The notes: a model not told the origin generated them from the sequence alone. A DNA stretch of 64,000 bases from Crocinitomicaceae bacterium (GCA_022447585.1 JAKVAR010000009.1:617133-681132); one strand, 5' to 3'. Shown: positions 1-8,975, numbered from the stretch's first letter. Translations and numbers: made by a program.

Positions 1-569
1 CAATGTTGCTCTAAAGTTTCACCAATCATTTTAGTTGAAAGCTTCAACTTCATATCCTTACGTAAAATAATTTCTTCATCCTTCAGCTTAATGATATCAT
101 CTTTTGTTTTGAGTTCAGCCATAAACTTTTCATTTAATGACTTCTCTAACAGCTGTTTTTCGGTTTCTTTATTTCGTAGATTGTTTGCCAAATCATCACG
201 TTCCTTTTCGATTGCTTTAACCGCTTCAGTAACTGTAAGTTTCTGCTCCAATTCAGCTTTTTCAACTTTAGCTTTCATTGCGGCTATTTCTGCTTCCTTT
301 TGGGCCAGTTTAGTTGCTAAATTGCGCTCACTTGCTGCCTTAAGCTCAACAATTTCTTTATCTTTCCTTGCTATATTCGCGTTCAACTCATTCTTCAGAT
401 TTGCCTTGGCTAATTCTACAGCAGCCGCCTTTTCTTTATCAGCTATATTCAAACGATTCTGCAGTTCTTCTTCAAATTGCTGATCACGAACTTGTTTAAG
501 AATATCTGCAAATCCTGCTTCATCAACTTTAAAAGCTTTATTACAATTAGGACAAATAATTTCGTTCAT
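1..569 (-). CDS. DUF2130-type coiled-coil protein, 3' end beyond window
   Basis: The frame starts at ATG 569 and runs off the left edge, leaving 189 visible residues. It opens MNEIICPNCNKAF with a CPNC pair, then a long Glu/Lys/Ala-rich stretch with coiled-coil character (about residues 30-170), and reaches MIGETLEQH at the edge. A CxxC start, a long coiled coil and a GETLEQH segment are what I associate with DUF2130 proteins, whose conserved C-terminal domain would lie outside the window. Molecular function is unknown. The gene is separated by 239 bp from the ligase gene upstream of it on the same strand, so it probably has its own promoter, though I see no clear one. Confidence 0.7.
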   Translation of the reverse strand, partial: MNEIICPNCNKAFKVDEAGFADILKQVRDQQFEEELQNRLNIADKEKAAAVELAKANLKNELNANIARKDKEIVELKAASERNLATKLAQKEAEIAAMKAKVEKAELEQKLTVTEAVKAIEKERDDLANNLRNKETEKQLLEKSLNEKFMAELKTKDDIIKLKDEEIILRKDMKLKLSTKMIGETLEQH

Positions 570-808
570 GAGAATGGTATTTTGAATGATTTTGATGGAG
601 ATTAAAGATAGAATTCTTGGCCATTTAAACCTATTTTTAACAACCTGAATTGATATTAGCATCCTCAACAAGTCAAAAAACATCATTCGAATTTATAAAG
701 GAATAGAGATGTTTAAGAATCGCTATAATTTAAAGACATAAAAAAAGTAACTATTACACTAACAAGGTCCATTTAACATTCCTCAATTATTTACACCTAT
801 GATATAAA

Positions 809-2251
809 CTAATGTCTCTGAATTTTCCCCGTCTTTGTCATGGGCAAACTATCTACCACCAATAATTTCTGCGGGATTTTAAACGTAGATAAACGCTCCC
901 GGCAAAAAGACAATACCGTTTCAACATCTAACATTTCCAGTTCGTTAACTACAACCTCAGCCTGGATAATTTGTCCCATTAAAGGGTGTGGAACGCCACT
1001 AACACGTGCCATTTCAATATATGGAAGTTCTTCCAAGACATGCTCTACTTCTTCTGCGAATACTTTATTACCTGCGATGTTGATCATTGACTTTTTTCGG
1101 CCTTCTATTTTAATCATTCCTTCATTCGATATTGTTGCAAAATCGGCTGTATAGAAGTAGCCATCAATCAACAAATCATTTCGCATTACAGGTGGATCTA
1201 AATAAGCATCAAACATCCCTGGTCCTTTAATACCCAGCACACCTGTTTCGCCCGATGGAAGGACTTTATTGTTTTTATCAAACACTTGAACATCAAAATC
1301 CGGTAATGCATAACCCACAGCATCTAAATATTCCTCCGAAATATCCGTATTGACAATTGGCAAACCAATTTCAATAATCCCGAAAGCCTGATGTACAATT
1401 TGATTATATCTTTTCTGAAAAGCTTGAGAAATATCCGCACTAATGCCAGCAGAGGTAGAAATTACTTTAGTTAAACTTGGCATCATTGCTTCACTCCTAT
1501 CCGCGGCCAATAGTCTAATTTGCATTGGCGAAGCATATAACATTGTTCCATTATACTGATTTGTAATTTCAAGAACACTTTGTGCCATAAATGACTTAAC
1601 GATTGAAATTGAAGATCCAAAACGAATGTATAAAACAATGGAAACGACAAAATGATACGCCATTGGCAACACCCAGACAACGTTACTCTGCTCATTCAAT
1701 TGCAAGCTTTTATTCGCTGCAGCTGTTCGTTCTAAAACGGATTGATTAGAAATCACAACTCCTTTTGAAACACCTGTTGTTCCGCTTGTATACCTTATAA
1801 AAGCCGGAGCATTTACATGACTCGCAAAAACATGACTACTGTCTATATTAGTATAAGCAAAACGCATTCTACCAATATTTAACGGGATCTCTTTGGATAT
1901 TATTTCTAGCGGTTTAATTCCACTATAATCGTCGAGAATAGCGTGTAATTTTGTTTTATCCAAAATCTCATCAATTTCAGTTTGTTTAAGCTGATGTGAA
2001 ACTGGCATTACAGCAGCGCCACAACCTAAAATAGCAAAAACACTTATGATAAAATTTCGACTATTTCTAGCCATTACACCTACTCCCATTCCTGATTTTA
2101 CACCGAGGGTAATCAACTCTAACTTGAGCGTTTCAACTTCGATTTCTAAGGAATTAAACGTCAGAGTACCATATTCATCATGAATAGCAGGGTTCTCCGG
2201 CCACTTTTGCGCAGCAGATTTAAGTAAATTATATACAAGTAGGTTATTCAT
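809..2251 (-). CDS. AMP-forming acyl/aryl-CoA or acyl-ACP ligase (ANL superfamily)
   Basis: A 480-residue ANL-superfamily adenylating enzyme. It would activate a carboxylic acid as the acyl-AMP and pass it to CoA or, given the neighbour, to a carrier protein. Visible motifs are the A3 P-loop YTSGTTGVSKG (about 154-164), the A8 hinge region YTADFATISNEG followed by GRKKSMINIAGNKV, and the A10 lysine in TKTGKIQR (Lys about 476). The usual A5 motif (Y/F)GxTE reads FGIIE, so the Thr that normally contacts AMP is Ile. It is the last gene of a five-gene minus-strand operon, 20 bp after the FAD oxidoreductase and two genes after a stand-alone acyl carrier protein. The substrate cannot be told from sequence. 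The family call is firm; loading of the neighbouring carrier is inferred. Confidence 0.88.
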   Translation of the reverse strand: MNNLLVYNLLKSAAQKWPENPAIHDEYGTLTFNSLEIEVETLKLELITLGVKSGMGVGVMARNSRNFIISVFAILGCGAAVMPVSHQLKQTEIDEILDKTKLHAILDDYSGIKPLEIISKEIPLNIGRMRFAYTNIDSSHVFASHVNAPAFIRYTSGTTGVSKGVVISNQSVLERTAAANKSLQLNEQSNVVWVLPMAYHFVVSIVLYIRFGSSISIVKSFMAQSVLEITNQYNGTMLYASPMQIRLLAADRSEAMMPSLTKVISTSAGISADISQAFQKRYNQIVHQAFGIIEIGLPIVNTDISEEYLDAVGYALPDFDVQVFDKNNKVLPSGETGVLGIKGPGMFDAYLDPPVMRNDLLIDGYFYTADFATISNEGMIKIEGRKKSMINIAGNKVFAEEVEHVLEELPYIEMARVSGVPHPLMGQIIQAEVVVNELEMLDVETVLSFCRERLSTFKIPQKLLVVDSLPMTKTGKIQRH

Positions 2252-2271
2252 TCGAAAGACTAAGATACCAT

Positions 2272-3504
2272 CTAAAATTGTTCTTTCTGTATCTCACGAA
2301 CCGTTTCTTGTATTTTTTTAACATTGATACTACCTGATGCCAGCTTCCCACTAGCATATCCCGTTTGCAAACAAGTTCCAATAACCCTTGCACTGGCAAT
2401 AGCTTCATCCGTAGCTGAAATACATCTTCCTGCAAAAAACAAATTCTCTATTTGATTGGAAATTAGGTTCTTTGCCGAAATTCCGTAGTGGTCATTCTCT
2501 TGGAGATGCCTTAATTCAACCCTGCGATTCTGGCTCCAAATTTCCATCGGCCAATTACCATATCCAATAAAGTCTTCTGTTTTAGAACAATTCAAGACAT
2601 CATCTCCAGTCAAGATAGACTTTCCAACTGGTCTATCATCAATTCTAACTCCAACATGTGGCGCAATTGACTTCAATTTAGCCGAAGTAAAGCCACCTAC
2701 TTTAGTGATTAAGAAATCTACAATTTCATGAACCGCATTTAAAGCTATTGAGCGAAGTTCTTCTCGATCATCTCCAACTTCCTTAGGCACAGTAACCTTC
2801 AAAGACACCTCACCATTTGTCATTGAACCTGGAACCAAATACAACCTGTTTTGGTTCTCTTTAAGCTCACCATTAATTACAGCTTTTCTAATGGCCGTCA
2901 TAAGCACTAAGCTTAGGTTAGATTCATTTTCAAAATCAACATTTGACAACGTAAAAATTTGTGATGCGGACTGATTTAAAACCGTATTGATAACTTCCAA
3001 ATTCAATAGCTTACTAACTAATGAAACTCCAGAAGTGTCCACCATTGCCTTGCAATCGATTATGAACGGCCCTCCCTTATTTTCACAATGAACAGCTTTT
3101 ATTTTGTTCACTTCATTAGCTACTTGAACTAATTGAGTATTCAAAAAAACAGTTACTCCTTGTTCTGCCAATAAAACTTCACAATGTTCTGCTAAAACAC
3201 GAGGTGAATATGGCAAAAATTTCAACCCTGAGTTATCCCTTAGGGGTTTCGCTTTAGACAAGTGTTGCAATTCATTTGTAAACTCCCTTGCATATGTACC
3301 AACATTATATTCAAAATGATTGTCAAATGAATTCTTGTATATTCCACATATCGTTCCAACTTCTGCATGAACCGCCAGTCCGCCTAGAGATTTTTGCCTT
3401 TCAATCAATGCGACACTCATCCCATCCTTTGCCGCGGCATAAGCAGCAGAAACACCAGATGTTCCTCCACCTACAATTACAATATCAAAGGATTTATTTA
3501 TCAA
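2272..3504 (-). CDS. FAD-dependent oxidoreductase (FAD_oxidored type), TTG start
   Basis: A 410-residue flavoprotein. An N-terminal Rossmann FAD site, IVGGGTSGVSAAYAA (GGGTSG at 12-17), is followed by the acidic end of strand 2 (ALIERQKSLGG). Near the C-terminus lies LFFAGRCISATDEAIASAR, typical of pfam12831-like FAD oxidoreductases. No transmembrane segment is seen. It sits between a carrier protein and an adenylating enzyme, which suggests oxidation or desaturation of a carrier-bound or free acyl intermediate; that is inference. The start is TTG at 3504, only 2 bp after the stop of the carrier gene. No ATG in this frame keeps the full FAD motif, so the TTG start is accepted. It could instead act on an unrelated small molecule. 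Confidence 0.82.
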   Translation of the reverse strand: MINKSFDIVIVGGGTSGVSAAYAAAKDGMSVALIERQKSLGGLAVHAEVGTICGIYKNSFDNHFEYNVGTYAREFTNELQHLSKAKPLRDNSGLKFLPYSPRVLAEHCEVLLAEQGVTVFLNTQLVQVANEVNKIKAVHCENKGGPFIIDCKAMVDTSGVSLVSKLLNLEVINTVLNQSASQIFTLSNVDFENESNLSLVLMTAIRKAVINGELKENQNRLYLVPGSMTNGEVSLKVTVPKEVGDDREELRSIALNAVHEIVDFLITKVGGFTSAKLKSIAPHVGVRIDDRPVGKSILTGDDVLNCSKTEDFIGYGNWPMEIWSQNRRVELRHLQENDHYGISAKNLISNQIENLFFAGRCISATDEAIASARVIGTCLQTGYASGKLASGSINVKKIQETVREIQKEQF

Positions 3505-3506
3505 TA

Positions 3507-3746
3507 CTAATTTATTATATCTTCAACAACAGTAGCGATACTTCTCACAGATCTGAACGTTTCTGGTACCATCAAATGATCGGGGATTAGCTTTCCATAT
3601 TTTCTTTCTATAAATAATACTATTTCAACAATAGAAAAAGAATCAACTCCAACCTCTTTCAAAACAAAGTCAGGTTCCAAAACTATATCCTTAGCTAATA
3701 TATTCGACTTGATAAAGTCGCTCAATGCTTCAATGATTTCAGTCAT
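3507..3746 (-). CDS. stand-alone acyl carrier protein
   Basis: A 79-residue acidic four-helix carrier protein. The 4'-phosphopantetheine attachment motif is GVDSFSIVE, with Ser36 as the modified residue (DSFS in place of the common DSLS/DSLD). Length matches ordinary ACPs. Its ATG overlaps the stop of the ABC permease gene by one base (TAATG), and the next gene starts 2 bp after its own stop, so it is translationally coupled on both sides. This context, rather than a fatty-acid synthase locus, marks it as a dedicated carrier for the ligase and oxidoreductase of this operon. A phosphopantetheinyl transferase is not encoded nearby and would have to be supplied from elsewhere. Confidence 0.9.
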   Translation of the reverse strand: MTEIIEALSDFIKSNILAKDIVLEPDFVLKEVGVDSFSIVEIVLFIERKYGKLIPDHLMVPETFRSVRSIATVVEDIIN

Positions 3747-5029
3747 TAAACTTTACGTTTTAATTTATTAAGGTAGGTTGCTAGCGCTAAACATATTATA
3801 AAAAAGCAAACTAATAATCCTACTTGAGGTAATATTTCCATCAAACCCTCCCCTCTTAAGAAAAGTCCGTAAAACCCATCCAATGACCAATTTAAAGGAG
3901 AAAAATGACTTATCATTCTCATAACATCTGGCATTACATATGTAGGAATCCAGATTCCACCAAGAGCAGAAAGAACCAATATTGATAATGAACCTAATAT
4001 TGCACCTTGTTGCTGTGTAGCAGCCAATGCCCCCACTAACACTCCATATCCCGTGGCGGCCATAGAACTGGCCAATGCAATTATAAATATTCCGATGTAA
4101 CTATTACCAAGCATTAGCTTATCCATGCCAAGAATGGGCATTAAAAACAGTCCAATTGCCAGCATTAATAAGAACTGAATCATACAGACCCCAATATAAA
4201 CAATCACTTTAGCGTTCGTTTGTAATAAATATGATGTTGGGATTGTATGAAACCTGAACACACTTCCTTCTGTTTTTTCGCGCATTATACTTCCAACCAG
4301 CGGAATTACAATAAAGAATAAAGAAAAGATTGTCCATGCAGGGACATTATGTTGCACAGCACCTGGAGCTATTTCTCCAACTAAAGTAGAAGCAAACTCC
4401 TGATCATATAAGATCACTTGTTGCCCGGCGTATTTACTTTTTCCTCCTTTAGGTTCTTCCGGCAGCATTTCCGCAATTTCACCTTTGAATGTTTCAAACA
4501 TGATTTGTGTTTTAACAGCAGAAATAAACTCTCTTAACTGACTTGAAATAGAAATGACAAACGATTTTGAAGCAACAGGATCAATAATCAATTTAATTTC
4601 AGCAGTCTTTGTTCCAGCAACTTCACCCTCTTCTTCCATCCCCATGGATTCAGCTACAATATTCAGCACATTATCCTCAACAGCCTCTGTAGCACCTTTT
4701 GGTATGATAACGCCGACTAAAAACTGTCCTTCTTTAATCGCTGACCTTGCAGATTCAGGCGTTGCTTTTTGTCCATCAACCTCATCAAAAAACTTGACCA
4801 TTTCTGCATTTTTCAGGCCCTCTTCGATTCTATTTCCTAGGGTGTCATTATCGTTGTTAATGAAGACAACAGGCACACCATCTTCATTTATATTTGAAAA
4901 TGCAGCATCTTGAATTAACGTCATTACCGTAATTAACACCATAGGCATAACGAATAAGATCGACAAACCAATCCTATCTCTAATTAAGAGCAAGACCTCT
5001 TTTTTCATTGCAGCTATTAACCTCCTCAT
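3746..5029 (-). CDS. ABC-2 type transporter permease
   Basis: A 427-residue inner-membrane permease. One N-terminal membrane segment (about 18-38) is followed by a large polar, probably extracytoplasmic domain (about 40-230). About five C-terminal membrane segments follow, with the ABC-2 pattern IMREKTEGSVFR before the second segment and GGIWIPTYVMP late. This architecture is that of DrrB/YhhJ-like export permeases. The ATG at 5029 lies 1 bp after the stop of the ATPase gene, and its stop overlaps the ACP start. It should form the exporter with the preceding ATPase, and it probably moves the product of the ACP/ligase/oxidoreductase genes out of the cell; the cargo is inferred only from the operon. 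Confidence 0.88.
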   Translation of the reverse strand: MRRLIAAMKKEVLLLIRDRIGLSILFVMPMVLITVMTLIQDAAFSNINEDGVPVVFINNDNDTLGNRIEEGLKNAEMVKFFDEVDGQKATPESARSAIKEGQFLVGVIIPKGATEAVEDNVLNIVAESMGMEEEGEVAGTKTAEIKLIIDPVASKSFVISISSQLREFISAVKTQIMFETFKGEIAEMLPEEPKGGKSKYAGQQVILYDQEFASTLVGEIAPGAVQHNVPAWTIFSLFFIVIPLVGSIMREKTEGSVFRFHTIPTSYLLQTNAKVIVYIGVCMIQFLLMLAIGLFLMPILGMDKLMLGNSYIGIFIIALASSMAATGYGVLVGALAATQQQGAILGSLSILVLSALGGIWIPTYVMPDVMRMISHFSPLNWSLDGFYGLFLRGEGLMEILPQVGLLVCFFIICLALATYLNKLKRKV

Positions 5030-5030
5030 C

Positions 5031-5783
5031 CTAATCTCTCATTTTAGTTTTGGTTAACTTCAAAAAAACATCTTCTAAATCTTTGCAACCTGCATGAGAT
5101 TCGACCAATGCATTAGGCTCACCTCTCGCAATGATTTCTCCTGCGTCAATAATAGCTAGATCTGAGCAAAACTTCTCAGCCTCTTCTAAGTGATGTGACG
5201 TATAAATAATAGTCATTCCAGAATCGTTCAAATCTTTTAAGTGCGACATGATAGCAGTACGTGATTGGACGTCTACCCCAACCGTTGGCTCATCCAAAAA
5301 CAATAACTCAGGTTTATGAAGAATTCCCGCGATCAAGTTAATTCGACGCTTCATTCCTCCAGAATAGGTCTCAACACGTTTATTTGCACTAACAGCCATT
5401 TGAAGTTTCTCCAACCAATGATCAATTTCTTGTTTTAATTGATATTTAGGGACTCCATACATAGCGCCATAAAACTCAAGGTTTTCTCTTCCGGTTAAAG
5501 TCGGGTAAAGTGCAATGTCTTGTGGTACTACACCGATCTGATGCTTAACCTTATCGAGGTCAGTACTTAAATCGTAACCATTTACTTTTATGCATCCGGA
5601 AGTTGGATTAAACAACCCACAGAGCATAGAAATGGTTGTAGTTTTTCCCGCACCATTTGGTCCAAGCAGACCAAAAGTTTCATTTTTAGTAATAGAAAAA
5701 GATAAATTATTCACAGCTGGAGAAACCCTTCCTGCGAATGATTTAGTAATTAAATCAACTTCTATAATTTTAGTTTTACTCAT
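5031..5783 (-). CDS. ABC transporter ATP-binding protein
   Basis: A 250-residue ABC ATPase with Walker A GPNGAGKTT (about 41-49), a Q-loop in GVVPQDIALYPTLTG, signature YSGGMKRR, Walker B LLFLDEPT and the switch His in YTSHHLEEAE. Overall it resembles DrrA/CcmA-type exporter ATPases. The start is set at ATG 5783, because the codon one upstream is TTG. The gene opens the five-gene operon and ends 1 bp before the permease ATG. A perfect -7 element, TAACTTTG, lies 18-25 bp upstream (5801-5808), so the operon appears to have its own promoter, distinct from the BNR/M61 genes upstream. Confidence 0.93.
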   Translation of the reverse strand: MSKTKIIEVDLITKSFAGRVSPAVNNLSFSITKNETFGLLGPNGAGKTTTISMLCGLFNPTSGCIKVNGYDLSTDLDKVKHQIGVVPQDIALYPTLTGRENLEFYGAMYGVPKYQLKQEIDHWLEKLQMAVSANKRVETYSGGMKRRINLIAGILHKPELLFLDEPTVGVDVQSRTAIMSHLKDLNDSGMTIIYTSHHLEEAEKFCSDLAIIDAGEIIARGEPNALVESHAGCKDLEDVFLKLTKTKMRD

Positions 5784-5800
5784 CAATAATTTTAGTGGTC

Positions 5801-5808
5801 CAAAGTTA
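5801..5808 (-). promoter_or_regulatory. -7 element for the ABC/ACP/ligase operon
   Basis: On the minus strand this reads TAACTTTG, a full match to the Bacteroidota -7 consensus TAnnTTTG, 17 bp before the ATPase ATG. No TTG is found at the preferred 17-23 bp upstream (the nearest is at 26 bp), so the -33 part is weak. Confidence 0.55.
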
Positions 5809-5822
5809 GTATAAATTTGAAT

Positions 5823-7118
5823 TTACTTTTTATTCAATAAAGCTTCTTCAATTAGCGAAATCCATAAAGTAAATTTTCCATCATCCATGCGAGGCCAAAT
5901 TGGACGAATGATTCCATCTACTGCATCGATGTTTAAGTAATCCCCAAAGAATAAGTTTGGATTAGGAGTAAATGGAGATTGAGAAATACGCGTATCTACA
6001 AAAGTCTCCCCACCATCTCTTGATGCAGTAATGTAGACGTCTGTTTGCGTATCATTATAATTTCTTCGATCATAGTAAACGAAATATAAATACCCTGTAC
6101 TTTGATCTACACTAATCCATGTGAAGAATTGGTGCTTACCTTCACCATCTTGATTCACCTTAATTCTATCACTCCAAGTTTCTCCTCCATCAGTTGATTT
6201 CATCAACCAAGAGTCAGTATCATTTTCACCACTTTTTTGGTCGCACCAATTCAAATAAAGCGTTCCTCTATTGGGACCATTACTTAAATCACACTTCAAA
6301 ATTGGTAAACCATTAGCACGATAAATCCCTGGAATAGACAAATCCCAGCCGCCATATTGCTGTTGAATCTGAACCTCTTCTTCTAACCAAGTTTCACCTC
6401 CATCCAATGACTTTTGAAACACCAATCCCTTTGGACCTGTCCAAGTAACATATATTTCACCATTTACGCCCACAGCAGGCACAGCACCTTCCACCGTATT
6501 ATCTCCATCAAGGCAATCACCTCCAAATTTTGAAATACGGAGAGGATCGGACCATGTTTGTCCTTGGTCAGCCGATTTTGAAAATACGATTATCGATGTA
6601 TCCATTGGATCTTTCGAATCATAAGCATCAAATTGCGTCCATGTCATGTAAATTTCATTATTAGCTTCATTTAAAACTGTCCAATGCTTGTCTTGAACCT
6701 TACTTCCATTAGGCTTTGGAAAGGTTCCCTCATTAAATTTCTTACATACTTTTGGAGTAGATTGACACACGATTCTGTCCAGGTGCGTTGCTTCTAAATA
6801 ATTCGATAAATGAAAATAATACAAACGGCTATTATTATCGAACATCAATACTGGGTCTCCATACACTCCATATTTACTATACAACGTTTTACTTTTCCAT
6901 TTTTTACCTCCATTGGTAGAATAATAAAAGTCTGACAACACAGATCCCGCTGCCATATGCTTTGGATTATTCGGATCAATAGCTATTGATGGCTCTATCT
7001 GTGAGTATGGATAAATTGCATCTTTCGGTAAAGGAAGTTGAACTGACTCAAAATATGATTGTCCTAAAGCACAAAACACAGCACAAAATAGCACTCCTGA
7101 TAATGTTAAATTTTTCAT
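5823..7118 (-). CDS. secreted BNR/Asp-box repeat protein (sialidase-like fold)
   Basis: A 431-residue exported beta-propeller protein. The ATG at 7118 overlaps the M61 peptidase stop as ATGA and directly begins a signal peptide (MKNLTLSGVLFCAVFCALGQ). The in-frame ATG five codons upstream would weaken it. At least five Asp-box motifs are visible: STNGGKKW, SADQGQTW, SLDGGETW, STDGGETW and SRDGGETF. Such repeats mark sialidase-like propellers, but I cannot identify the arginine triad of a true sialidase, so enzymatic activity is uncertain. Many Bacteroidota proteins of this kind are annotated as exo-alpha-sialidase on the fold alone. It is probably periplasmic or surface-exposed and co-translated with the M61 peptidase. 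Confidence 0.82.
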   Translation of the reverse strand: MKNLTLSGVLFCAVFCALGQSYFESVQLPLPKDAIYPYSQIEPSIAIDPNNPKHMAAGSVLSDFYYSTNGGKKWKSKTLYSKYGVYGDPVLMFDNNSRLYYFHLSNYLEATHLDRIVCQSTPKVCKKFNEGTFPKPNGSKVQDKHWTVLNEANNEIYMTWTQFDAYDSKDPMDTSIIVFSKSADQGQTWSDPLRISKFGGDCLDGDNTVEGAVPAVGVNGEIYVTWTGPKGLVFQKSLDGGETWLEEEVQIQQQYGGWDLSIPGIYRANGLPILKCDLSNGPNRGTLYLNWCDQKSGENDTDSWLMKSTDGGETWSDRIKVNQDGEGKHQFFTWISVDQSTGYLYFVYYDRRNYNDTQTDVYITASRDGGETFVDTRISQSPFTPNPNLFFGDYLNIDAVDGIIRPIWPRMDDGKFTLWISLIEEALLNKK

Positions 7119-8902
7119 TCTTGCCTTAACCAATAGTTGAATAATTTCTCATTGCCTTTATTCGTATTAATTTCAAACTTGAATTTAGGTTGCTCATATG
7201 CAGTAACAATAATCTCAGTAGAGTATAATTGATCTCCTCGAGCAAAAAGTACTTCAATTGACTCATCTACTTGAACATTATTAAAATATCCTTCCAATGA
7301 TTTTTGATTCACTCTTAAACCATTACAACCTATAATTTCATCATTAACGCTAATACCGGCATCTTCAGCAGATGAATTACTTCTAACCCCTCTCACAATC
7401 GTTTTTCCACCTACTGTCTTAAGAGTAAGTCCAACACTTGCCTTTGATTCGCCAATGTAGTTTACGTTCAATCCTAAAGGAGAAAACACCTTATTGTACT
7501 CTGGAATCTCGGTTCCATCTATGTATTTATTATAAAAATCATCCATATTTTCACCCAAGAAATCTTCTAATTCCTTCTTGAACTCTTCTTCTGAAAAACC
7601 TCTATTCTTCTTTTCGTAATACTCCGCATAGATGTGCTGCATAAATGCATCCAACCCTTTCTTTCCATTATACTTGCGAATCATCTTTGCATCTAACATC
7701 ATTGCTATTACAGAACCTCTTGAATAATATGACATAGTTGTATTACGACTATTTTCATTTGGTCTATATGCTTTAATCCAGGCATCAAAACTTGCATGAG
7801 AGACAGGTTGAACTCGAGTTCCTGTTGCACCTTCGACATAATTCAAACTACTAAACATACTATTCAATAAATCCTTCTGCGTATAGTAACCTGCACGAAG
7901 TAAAATCATTTTTTCATAGTATGAGGTAAACCCTTCCATTACCCATAAAAGTGATGTATAATTTTCTTCATCATAGTTAAACGGACCTAATTCTACTGGA
8001 CGAATGCGTTTAACATTCCATAAATGAAAGTACTCATGAGCTACTAACTTTAAGAATCCAAGATAATCCTTTCCTTCGTATGTCCAACGGTTAACTGAAA
8101 GTACCGTTGAGTTTGAATGCTCCAATCCTCCCTGCGCGTCTACTACATTATGGATAATAAAGGTATATTCTTTATTTGGATTTTCGCCAAAGATATTCGT
8201 TGCTGATTCCACAACCTTCGCCATATCTCTCTTGAGGTTATCAATATTATAGTTCCCTCTGCCATACAAAGCCACATCATGACGAACACCTGCTGCTTCA
8301 AAAGAAAACGAACGTTGATTTCCAATTTCAATTGGGCAATCTACTAAATGATCATAATTCATATAATCAAAAACCGTTGAACCATCTTTCAATACCCCCT
8401 CAGAAGACTCTTTAAGCGCAGTAGTAATAACTTTAAAAGATTCATGAGGAAAAACCTCTACTTGCCCCTTCTTATCTTTGTATCCTTCAGCGTACATGAA
8501 AACACCAGTTCCAGATACAAATCCGTGTGTTAAATCAAGAAAACTAGTTCTTACGGACAATTCGAAAGCATATACTTCATATTTAACCGTTACTTTTTGA
8601 TCTTTTCCTTTTGAAACTCTCCACGTATTCTTGTTTAATTTCTTAACCGAAAGCTCTTTCCCTTTACTGTCAAATGCCTTCACTAAGTTCACATTCTTAG
8701 CGAATTCTCTTGCTAAATATGAACCTGGAGCCCATATCGGCATCTTAACATTCACCTCGCTTTCTTTAAAATCAATCAATTCCATTTCTACTTGGTAATA
8801 GTGATTTTGTGGTTTCGGCATTCTCAAGTTATATTTTACACTTTGTGCGTAAGAGAATGAAACTAGCATTGAAACCACTGCTAAGATTGAATATTTAAGC
8901 AT
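7115..8902 (-). CDS. M61 family metallopeptidase with PDZ domain, secreted
   Basis: A 595-residue peptidase of the glycyl-aminopeptidase family M61. A signal peptide (about 1-19, ending SYAQ) precedes the N-terminal beta domain. The zinc motif is HEYFH (His289, Glu290, His293) followed by LWNVKRIRP, the M61 hallmark, and a PDZ-like domain lies at about 480-570. It should act outside the cytoplasm on peptides. The gene is first in a two-gene operon, and its stop overlaps the BNR gene start as ATGA. A consensus -7 box (TATCTTTG) lies 18 bp upstream. A second M61 gene is found at the right edge of the window. Confidence 0.93.
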   Translation of the reverse strand: MLKYSILAVVSMLVSFSYAQSVKYNLRMPKPQNHYYQVEMELIDFKESEVNVKMPIWAPGSYLAREFAKNVNLVKAFDSKGKELSVKKLNKNTWRVSKGKDQKVTVKYEVYAFELSVRTSFLDLTHGFVSGTGVFMYAEGYKDKKGQVEVFPHESFKVITTALKESSEGVLKDGSTVFDYMNYDHLVDCPIEIGNQRSFSFEAAGVRHDVALYGRGNYNIDNLKRDMAKVVESATNIFGENPNKEYTFIIHNVVDAQGGLEHSNSTVLSVNRWTYEGKDYLGFLKLVAHEYFHLWNVKRIRPVELGPFNYDEENYTSLLWVMEGFTSYYEKMILLRAGYYTQKDLLNSMFSSLNYVEGATGTRVQPVSHASFDAWIKAYRPNENSRNTTMSYYSRGSVIAMMLDAKMIRKYNGKKGLDAFMQHIYAEYYEKKNRGFSEEEFKKELEDFLGENMDDFYNKYIDGTEIPEYNKVFSPLGLNVNYIGESKASVGLTLKTVGGKTIVRGVRSNSSAEDAGISVNDEIIGCNGLRVNQKSLEGYFNNVQVDESIEVLFARGDQLYSTEIIVTAYEQPKFKFEINTNKGNEKLFNYWLRQE

Positions 8903-8919
8903 AAATTCGTATTTTTTTT

Positions 8920-8927
8920 CAAAGATA
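8920..8927 (-). promoter_or_regulatory. -7 element for the M61/BNR operon
   Basis: The minus strand reads TATCTTTG, matching TAnnTTTG, 17 bp before the ATG of the M61 gene. No good -33 TTG is present at the ideal distance; one occurs at 27 bp. Confidence 0.5.
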
Positions 8928-8929
8928 AG

Positions 8930-8945
8930 AAAACCCCGAGGTTTT
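8930..8945. other. 16-bp imperfect GC-core palindrome between divergent genes
   Basis: The sequence AAAACCCCGAGGTTTT is palindromic at 14 of 16 positions. It lies between the divergent M61 peptidase and lipoprotein genes, just upstream of the M61 -7 box. The GC-rich centre stands out in AT-rich spacer. It may be an operator shared by both genes; no regulator is known. Confidence 0.35.
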
Positions 8946-8975
8946 TAATGGTATCAATTACTCACTTATTTTTTC

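Noticed and set aside
91-483. Long plus-strand open frame opposite the DUF2130 gene
   Set aside because: Ser/Phe/Leu-rich antisense shadow of a coiled-coil-coding region, with no start context or family resemblance.
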